Assembly: GCA_022843805.1 (NCBI GenBank)
Contig: JALHMY010000007.1
Coordinates: 91,586-155,585, forward strand
Direction of reading: 5' to 3'
Source of the DNA: Fuerstiella sp.
Lineage (GTDB): Bacteria; Planctomycetota; Planctomycetia; Planctomycetales; Planctomycetaceae
DNA length: 64,000 bases
The notes beneath the pieces are model-generated. The model saw only the letters and a list, made by a program, of their open reading frames with translations, did no database searches and was not told where the DNA came from. The first letter of the stretch is position 1. Every line of letters begins with the position of its first letter. Positions 57,942 to 64,000 of this stretch are shown in pieces. The position numbers were made by a program, and so were the translations under genes.

Positions 57942-60900
57942 CTACGTTTTTGAAAAGTGTTTCATTGCCATGTCTTTAATACCGCGAAGATCCAGCTTGC
58001 CCGTGCCCAGAAGGGGAATCTGTTCGACCTCCAGGAAACTGTCGTTTCCTGGTATCCACAGGTTCGGCAGTCCGGCTGCCTGAAGTCGGTCTGTGATCTC
58101 TCTCGCCGTCCGTTTCATCGGCTTGTGAAGGACAATCAGACGTTCTCCTTTTGCAGCGTCCGGAACGGCTGTGACAGCACACAGGATCTCCGGTTCATCA
58201 TTTGGATCCTCATCGATAATTCGAGTGATCTCCTGTTCGATTCGGATGTGTGGCACCATTTCTCCGCCAATCTTGGAGAAGCGGCTCTGACGTCCGGTGA
58301 TTTTGATGAAACCATCATCATCGATCACGGCAAGGTCGCCAGTGGTATACCAGCCATCGACGATGAGCTCAGCCGTTTTCTCCGGGTGATTAAGGTACCC
58401 CAGCATTACGTTGGGGCCCTTGATTTTCAACATTCCTTCCTTGTTGGTTCCCAGTTTTTCGTTCGTATCGACGTTAAAGACTGCGGCAGACGAGCCCGGG
58501 ATCACGCGACCAACGGTGCCGTGTTTGGTCAGCACCTGCCCAACTGCCTGAGCACCGGCTCGGCTTTCGGGAATGTTAAAGGACGCCGCCGGCGACAGTT
58601 CCGTTGTTCCATAACCCTCTGTGGGATCGAATCCAAACTTCTCGTGAAATGCAATCCGCAGGTCATCGGGAAGTTTCTCGGCTCCCACAATGACCAGGTT
58701 CAGCGACTTTAATTCTTCGACCGTGCAGCGTTTCAGATAAGAACGCAGAAAAGTGGGAGTTGCTGTCAGGATTGTGGCTTTGTATTTTTCAATCAGTTTT
58801 CCAACAATTCTTGCATCCAGTGGATTGAAGTGAAAGATGGCCCCGGGATCCGCACACAGTGGCAGCCACATGGTGACGGTAAAACCAAACGAATGGAAGA
58901 AGGGGAGTACGCCCAGCAGCATATCGCGGGTATTCAGGTTCAGCAGCTGACGGATGCTTTCCACGTTCGATGCAATATTGTTTTGTGACAACATGACACC
59001 CTTCGGTTCACCTGTCGATCCGGAAGTGAAAATGATCGACATCACATCATCCGGGCGAATTCGATCCAGTCCCAGCTGTCGACTGAGCATTCCCAGTGGC
59101 ATGAGTTTTGCGATCGCCAGAGCACGTGCTTTGTCAAGGCTCGTGATTCTTTCCTTAAGGTCTTCCAGAAAGATGAGCTCGGCATCCAGCTGAAACGGTC
59201 GTTTTTCCAGAAATCGTTTGCTTGTCAGAACCTGTTTTACACCAGCTTCACGAATACAGTAATTGATCGTTTCTTCCGTAAGCGTGTAATTCAGATTGAC
59301 GGCCACTTTCCCGGCAAGCGAGACGGCCGTATTTGCCAGAATGCCCCCGACGGACGGTGGCAGAAGCAGTCCAACCATCGAAACATCCGGCTTCAGTACG
59401 GATTTTGTCAACAGTCGATGAAAGGCGAGTGAACCGGTCAGCAGTCGTCCTCCGGTCAGTTCCGTGCCCGCGGAATCAGCCACCTTAAGCCGACTCCAGG
59501 CAACTCGACACTGGCGGATGAATCGTTGTGCCGGGATCATCATACGTTCCTTTCTGCGTTCGTGTGACTGCACACCAAGATCAAGGACAGCATGTCGGAC
59601 TATGTCGACATCTTCCACGCCATGAAGCGGTGCACCAAATGAAATTGAAACCGGATATGGCCAGTGCCTTGGTCTTTTCCAGAAGAATCGACCCCGTTCG
59701 TAGCTGAATACACTTCCCCAAAGTTCGTCCAGGTAGACAGGGATTACAGGCGCATCTGTCCCTTTAAGGATTTTGATGAGTCCCCGCTCGAACTTCAACA
59801 GCTGGCCGGTCCGCGTTATCTGACCTTCTGCAAAAATGCAGACGAGCTCACCGGCCAGCAGAGCATCCCGAGCAGTATTGAGTGACTGAATCAGGGCGCG
59901 TGGGCCGTCACCGCTGCGAATCGGAATGATACCAAAAAGTCGGGCCAGCCAGCCGACAAACGGTCCTTTGACATAGTCCGCGTAAGCCACCATTCGAATC
60001 GGACGCGAACTGGCCAGCAGAATCAGGATTCCGTCCAGCCAGCTGACATGATTGGCAACCAGCATCGCCGCGCCCTGGTCCGGCAAATGCTGAATGTCGT
60101 AAGTACGAACTCGATAGACGAATCGGCTCAGCAGCCAGACAAAGAATCGAATTGTTGCCTGCGGCAGCAGCCATACCACATAGCAAAGGATTGGCAGGAT
60201 TCCGATGCCGCAAATCAAAAAGATCTGAGCGGCAGTCAGTTCCAGGGGGCCGCGGAGCACCCAGAAAACGCCGGCTACGGCGGCCATACCCACAGATGTC
60301 AGCTGATTTCCAGCTGCAAGGATTGCTCCCAGCTGATTGCGAGGGCTGCGTTCCTGAATATACGCATTTAATGGAACGTTAAATAACCCGCCTCCCAGCC
60401 CAATCAGGGCCAGCATGGATCCGGATACCCAGGCCGAGTGGTTATTAAAAAACAACAGGATGCAGGCGATGGCCATCAGCATCGCACCAAACGGGACCAT
60501 TCCCAGTTCCACACGCCCACCAGACCACCAGCCCGCCAGAACGCTTCCAGCGCCCACACCAAGCGACAGAACGGCAAGAAAAACTCCCACTCGCGCCTGA
60601 CTCAGTAACAATTCACGCGTGACAAAGGTATCCACATTCATCTGAGCAAGAGAAGCCAGTGACCAGAAGAAAACAATGCCCATCGTGACCCGAAGAATCG
60701 GCCGTTCACGTGCCACCAGCTTCAGATCGCGCCACGAACAGGTGATTGGGTTCCACGGAAACGGCAAACCAGGTGCCGCAGGTGTTACTCGGCCAATCGG
60801 CAGGCTGAACACCACACCGGCTACAGCAATGCTCAGGAGCGAAATCGCTGAAAAGAACGTCCCGGATGTCACACTCGTCAGTGTCCTCGCCGCAAGCTCG

Positions 60901-61526
60901 TTTCCGGCAATCGTTCCAAAAATCACTGCAACCAGTGTCACCAGTGCCACAACACCGTTGGCCGCTGAAATCTGACTGCGCGGTACAAGCTCCGGAATAA
61001 TTCCGTACTTTGCACTGCTTAGCAGAGCACTTTGGGTACCCAGCAGAAACAGGATGCCAAACATCATGGCCATACTGCCGGAATGGATTGCCGCCAGTCC
61101 CAGCACCACAAGGAACACCTCGGCGATTTTCAGCCAGATGATTGTTTTGCGTTTGTTGAACCGGTCGGCAATCCAGCCGGACCACGGTGCAAACAGTACA
61201 ACAGGGATAACGAGACAGGCGAGCCCAAGAGATAACAACAGAGATTCCCGTGACGCAATCTGCTGGTCAGAAAGACGACCATCCAGTCGCAGTTGCTCCT
61301 TCGCGATTGGAATGATCAGCCAGCGGAACAGATTGTCGTTCGCAGCGGTCAGAAAGCTCATCAGCAGATAACCGACGAACGAAAACGACCGAAGGCCTGG
61401 ACTGATCGGTTCTGTCGGTAGCTCCGCATACCCTTTTTGATGTTTAAGGTCGGTGGCTGGTTCCAGCGGCGAAACATCTGAACCACCGGGCGCATGAATT
61501 CCCGGCAGCGTCTTTGACGAAGTCAA
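57942..61526 (-). CDS. MFS-PlsC-acyl-ACP synthetase fusion (LplT-Aas-like)
   Basis: A 1194-residue trifunctional phospholipid remodelling protein. Residues 45-460 are an MFS/LplT-like lysophospholipid flippase ([17 protein letters not shown]... [11 protein letters not shown]). Residues 470-660 are a PlsC 1-acyltransferase with H-x4-D at His493/Asp498 (ANHVSWLDG) and [10 protein letters not shown]. Residues 680-1190 are an AMP-forming acyl ligase with [10 protein letters not shown] (about 834-843), [26 protein letters not shown] and [14 protein letters not shown]. It would import lysophospholipids and reacylate them using fatty acids it activates itself. The start is TTG, the first available codon after an in-frame stop. 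Confidence 0.9.
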   Translation of the reverse strand: MTSSKTLPGIHAPGGSDVSPLEPATDLKHQKGYAELPTEPISPGLRSFSFVGYLLMSFLTAANDNLFRWLIIPIAKEQLRLDGRLSDQQIASRESLLLSLGLACLVIPVVLFAPWSGWIADRFNKRKTIIWLKIAEVFLVVLGLAAIHSGSMAMMFGILFLLGTQSALLSSAKYGIIPELVPRSQISAANGVVALVTLVAVIFGTIAGNELAARTLTSVTSGTFFSAISLLSIAVAGVVFSLPIGRVTPAAPGLPFPWNPITCSWRDLKLVARERPILRVTMGIVFFWSLASLAQMNVDTFVTRELLLSQARVGVFLAVLSLGVGAGSVLAGWWSGGRVELGMVPFGAMLMAIACILLFFNNHSAWVSGSMLALIGLGGGLFNVPLNAYIQERSPRNQLGAILAAGNQLTSVGMAAVAGVFWVLRGPLELTAAQIFLICGIGILPILCYVVWLLPQATIRFFVWLLSRFVYRVRTYDIQHLPDQGAAMLVANHVSWLDGILILLASSRPIRMVAYADYVKGPFVGWLARLFGIIPIRSGDGPRALIQSLNTARDALLAGELVCIFAEGQITRTGQLLKFERGLIKILKGTDAPVIPVYLDELWGSVFSYERGRFFWKRPRHWPYPVSISFGAPLHGVEDVDIVRHAVLDLGVQSHERRKERMMIPAQRFIRQCRVAWSRLKVADSAGTELTGGRLLTGSLAFHRLLTKSVLKPDVSMVGLLLPPSVGGILANTAVSLAGKVAVNLNYTLTEETINYCIREAGVKQVLTSKRFLEKRPFQLDAELIFLEDLKERITSLDKARALAIAKLMPLGMLSRQLGLDRIRPDDVMSIIFTSGSTGEPKGVMLSQNNIASNVESIRQLLNLNTRDMLLGVLPFFHSFGFTVTMWLPLCADPGAIFHFNPLDARIVGKLIEKYKATILTATPTFLRSYLKRCTVEELKSLNLVIVGAEKLPDDLRIAFHEKFGFDPTEGYGTTELSPAASFNIPESRAGAQAVGQVLTKHGTVGRVIPGSSAAVFNVDTNEKLGTNKEGMLKIKGPNVMLGYLNHPEKTAELIVDGWYTTGDLAVIDDDGFIKITGRQSRFSKIGGEMVPHIRIEQEITRIIDEDPNDEPEILCAVTAVPDAAKGERLIVLHKPMKRTAREITDRLQAAGLPNLWIPGNDSFLEVEQIPLLGTGKLDLRGIKDMAMKHFSKT

Positions 61527-61594
61527 ACGTGGTTCTTCAGTTTCATCAGGGCGTTCAGAAATTGAGCTGTTCCTTCAGGGATTTCGCAGAGCAG

Positions 61595-61620
61595 GGCATG
61601 GGAGTGTATAATCCCATGCC
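61595..61620. repeat. perfect 9-bp inverted repeat
   Basis: GGCATGGGA (61595-61603) and TCCCATGCC (61612-61620) flank eight bases that include TATAAT (61607-61612) read on the plus strand. Located between two minus-strand genes. It could be an operator over a promoter or a terminator stem without a T-run. Confidence 0.6.
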
Positions 61621-61727
61621 GAAAAATTGGAACGGATCCTTCCTCAGAATCGAATGGATTCAGTCTGGCGGCGAAAATCGGGGATAATCCTGAGCCCACA
61701 TATCGTGTGCGGAGTAAACTCGCCGCT

Positions 61728-63194
61728 TCAGATGATAATGCTGCGAATCACTTCTCCGCGGCTCAGAGGAACGGGCCGACTGGTCTGGTCGTGCAGTACA
61801 TGCTCCGGGGCATATCCCAGACAATGGAAAATCGTGGCTGTGATATCGGCGGGCGATACAGCATCAGACACAGGGAATCCTGCCTGGGCATCCGATTCTC
61901 CGTAGACGGTGCCTCCCCTGATTCCTCCACCCGCCATTGCGATCGAGAAACAGTTTCCCCAGTGATCCCGGCCTCCGAGCGAGTTGATCCGCGGAGTATG
62001 ACCAAACTCGCCAATCCAGACGACCATGGTCTCTTCAAGTAATCCTCTGTCTTTCAGATCCTGCAGAAGTGCGGAGAATGACTGATCGGCCATCGGAAGA
62101 AGAAACGACTTCAGACTCTGGCAGTGATCGCGATGAGTGTCCCATGTTCCGTTATTCGCCGCTCCCGCGACTCGCGTCCAGTTGACCTGCACAAGAGAAA
62201 CACCGGCTTCCACCAGTCGGCGGGCAAGCAGGCATGACTGGCCAAATCGATAACGTCCGTAACGATCACGAGTCTGCTCGGACTCTTCGTGCAGGCTGAA
62301 TGCACGGCGTGCTGCAGATCCGCTCACAAGATCAAAGGCCTGTCTTGCCTTTTGCTCATACTGACCTGTAACAGTTGTCTGTTCCGGCAGATGCCATCTT
62401 AATTGTGATGAGCCCGTCGATAATCCGGAGCCCGGTGGATTCACGTTTTCACGGTGAAGATTCTCCAGAAGCGAACGGCGGGCTGCCAGACGAACCGGGG
62501 AAACATCTTCCGGCAACGCCAGATCCGGCAAACTGAAGCCAGCTTCCGAAGGATCACATTTCAATAACCATGGATCGTGTTTTCTGCCAAGAATTCCGGC
62601 TCCCTGACCTGGCCAGACAATCTCCCCTTCATTGGCAATATGCCACGGAAGCACAATCGATGACGGCAGTCCGTCCCGATCTGCCCGCAGCGCACGCATC
62701 ATCGCCGCATGCGACGGTGCCAGATTGGGACTTCGAGAAGTCACATTCTCCTGACTGAGCGGAATGTGTGGCACTCCCGTCAGCATCTGATAACCACTGC
62801 TCGAATGAGCCTGGTCCTTCGTCACAACCGCACGCAGTATCGCCATCTGATCGGCGAGCAGCGCGGATTTCGGCATCAGTTCACCAATTTGCGTACCCGG
62901 TACCGCAGTGCTGATCGCCCCAAAGTCACCTCGAATTTCCGAAGCGGCGCTGGGCTTGGGGTCCCATGTTTCGTGCTGAGGAGGGCCTCCCAGAAGCCAG
63001 AACAGAATGACCGACTTTGCCTTCCCAAATGACTCAGCTGTCGAATGAGAAGCGGGATGAACCGTCTGACCATGCAGCAGCTGGGGAAGAGAAAGTCCGA
63101 GCGCCGAAAGACCGCCAATTCGCATGGACTCCCGGCGCGACATGCCATCGCAAAGTCTTACAGACCTGTCAATATTTTCGATCAGACTCAGCAT
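61728..63194 (-). CDS. DUF1501 protein, second copy
   Basis: A 488-residue DUF1501 member, divergent from the copy at 54082. ATG 63194 is chosen because AAGGTGA precedes it at about 11 bases; an in-frame TTG at 63215 and a later ATG at 63143 are alternatives. Leader: GMSRRESMRIGGLSALGLSLPQLL, a Tat-like signal. Blocks: ILFWLLGGPPQHETWDPKPSAASEIRG, FGQSCLLARRLVEAGVSLVQVN, VVWIGEFGHTPRINSLGGRDHWG and FSIAMAGGGIRGG. Exported hydrolase-fold protein of unknown substrate. No cytochrome partner gene is next to it. Confidence 0.9.
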   Translation of the reverse strand: MLSLIENIDRSVRLCDGMSRRESMRIGGLSALGLSLPQLLHGQTVHPASHSTAESFGKAKSVILFWLLGGPPQHETWDPKPSAASEIRGDFGAISTAVPGTQIGELMPKSALLADQMAILRAVVTKDQAHSSSGYQMLTGVPHIPLSQENVTSRSPNLAPSHAAMMRALRADRDGLPSSIVLPWHIANEGEIVWPGQGAGILGRKHDPWLLKCDPSEAGFSLPDLALPEDVSPVRLAARRSLLENLHRENVNPPGSGLSTGSSQLRWHLPEQTTVTGQYEQKARQAFDLVSGSAARRAFSLHEESEQTRDRYGRYRFGQSCLLARRLVEAGVSLVQVNWTRVAGAANNGTWDTHRDHCQSLKSFLLPMADQSFSALLQDLKDRGLLEETMVVWIGEFGHTPRINSLGGRDHWGNCFSIAMAGGGIRGGTVYGESDAQAGFPVSDAVSPADITATIFHCLGYAPEHVLHDQTSRPVPLSRGEVIRSIII

Positions 63195-63312
63195 ATCCTG
63201 AATTCTCACCTTCAAGGGACGTTGAAGGCTATCTTTTCAGGTCATACAGAGCAATGCAAATCCATCAGCGGATATACGCGTCAGCTACCATTCGGATCCA
63301 TCGCATTCGGCG

Positions 63313-63633
63313 TCAAGTTTCCGCGTACCTGCTGAAATTTGCATCCTCTGCCGCAAATCCCATCGGGTTATCGCTGATGCACCGGCCGAGCTTCAGGTAA
63401 AACCATCGGACTCGGTAGTAGATCGGGCCGGTGGCAGGGTCCGGTTCCCGGCCTGTGTAGCTGCGCTGGGGTGAGTATTCGTTGCCGACGCCTTCCAGGC
63501 CCGGGAAGTCGCCGTCATTGGCGGTCCCGGTGCTCGGGTCGTCGACGCTGGTGACGTTGCCATAGGCATCGTATTCCAGATGATTCAGATACCACAGCAC
63601 CTGGTTGCCGGTGCCGGAACCTTCATCGCAAAC
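63313..63633 (-). pseudogene. RHS-repeat core remnant
   Basis: About 105 codons resembling the C-terminal RHS-repeat-associated core: LEYDAYGNVTSVDDPSTG, YTGREPDPATGPIYYRVRWFY, LKLGRCISDNPMGFAAEDANFSRY. The usual stretch between W-x-L and E-Y-D-A-Y-G (the DHLG-type block) is missing, and a stop falls where R-Y-V-G-N and the toxin domain should continue. Upstream the reading frame runs into palindromic repeats. This is a decayed fragment, not a working polymorphic toxin. Confidence 0.75.
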
Positions 63634-63637
63634 ACGT

Positions 63638-63765
63638 AGGCGAGTCTCTCCGAGACTCGCTGTTCCGGCGTCTCTGCGAGACGCCGGACAACCGCTTGAC
63701 CTGCAAACTTCACCGCCTGATGGCGACTCCGGCCGCTGGGTTGCGAGTCTCGGAGAGACTCGCCT
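63638..63765. repeat. nested palindromes, REP-like
   Basis: A 23-bp unit at 63638-63660 (itself the hairpin GCGAGTCTC/GAGACTCGC) is exactly inverted at 63743-63765. Between them lies another hairpin, CCGGCGTCTC/GAGACGCCGG, at 63665-63687. The palindromes share the GTCTC core. Located directly upstream of the RHS remnant. Confidence 0.85.
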
Positions 63766-63931
63766 GCGTGTGAATTCCGGAGCAATTGCCGATGGCATTT
63801 CCTCCGGATTGCTGGGCGGTCTGACCAGCCAGGAGACCAGATCATCCAGCACCAGCACCACTTCGTCGAATGAGGGATCGCAGCCTGGGATGACAGGGAA
63901 TCGCAATGCATCACTCGGAGAGTGATGGCTA

Positions 63932-64000
63932 GTGCGCCTGTGAAGGCGTTTGAACAGCAGGGTGAAAGTCCCTGTCAGGGTGTCGTCACAACCCTGTAAC
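63932..64000 (+). mobile_element. possible 5' end of a group II intron, cut by the window edge
   Basis: GTGCGCC at 63932 is the typical 5' boundary of bacterial group II introns. It is followed by GCGCC/GGCG pairing (63933-63948) and AGGGTGAAAGTCCCT, a domain I-like element found in many such introns. A small hairpin, TCACT/AGTGA at 63911-63925, lies just upstream, as at insertion sites of class C introns. The reverse transcriptase and domains V-VI, if present, are beyond the window. Confidence 0.45.

Noticed and set aside
63640..63906. Extension of the RHS remnant upstream as a functional gene
   Set aside because: The frame is open but consists of translated palindromes and unmatched sequence.

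Overview
The window looks like a chromosome segment of a planctomycete (phylum Planctomycetota, probably Planctomycetales). Basis: two DUF1501 proteins with Tat-type leaders, a Ser/Thr kinase fused to a formylglycine-generating-enzyme-like domain, a secreted subtilase whose leader ends in an E-S-R-L motif, a secretin with an unusually long N-terminal repeat region, several TTG/GTG starts, and loosely packed genes with palindromic intergenic repeats. Genus and species cannot be read from the sequence alone. No rRNA, tRNA or CRISPR array was seen.

Layout. 0-8 kb: a GNAT acetyltransferase, a secreted LamG protein, an acyltransferase-3 membrane protein, then an SDR oxidoreductase divergent from an MFS transporter, a 3-hydroxyisobutyrate-dehydrogenase-like enzyme and an aldo/keto reductase, which together resemble a small-molecule uptake and oxidation cluster. 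8-14 kb: a palindromic repeat, a 1583-residue secreted subtilase with Glu where the catalytic Asp is expected, and a convergent, overlapping methyltransferase. 14.5-20 kb: a low-molecular-weight phosphatase plus rpiB, then gcvH-gcvPA-gcvPB-lipoate ligase. 20-28 kb: an FHA protein, a 70-residue protein, and the transcription/translation group nusA-infB-rbfA with a degenerate HhH-GPD-like protein attached; a terminator hairpin lies just upstream of nusA. 28-32 kb: a TPR protein and ruvB. 32-42 kb, minus strand: dxs, polyprenyl synthase, M20 peptidase, a lipoprotein, the giant secretin and a small secreted protein with a clear rho-independent terminator.

42-51 kb: a small hypothetical protein, an ABC-exporter-like protein whose ATPase motifs are all degenerate, an ABC-2 permease, a SpoU RNA methyltransferase, a protein made of two degenerate GxxExxY (PD-D/EXK-like) modules, and purL carrying two PurS-like modules. 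51-64 kb: sucC-sucD, a DUF1501 protein, the kinase-FGE protein, a three-domain MFS-PlsC-acyl ligase for phospholipid remodelling, a second DUF1501 protein, an RHS remnant with nested palindromes, and at the right edge what looks like the 5' end of a group II intron.

Most of the window is core metabolism and information processing. The best candidates for something not well described are the four proteins whose catalytic residues have decayed or changed inside recognisable folds (pseudo-ABC exporter, HhH-GPD-like protein, double GxxExxY protein, Glu-type subtilase), the secretin with seven N-modules and its neighbouring lipoprotein, and the structured nusA leader.
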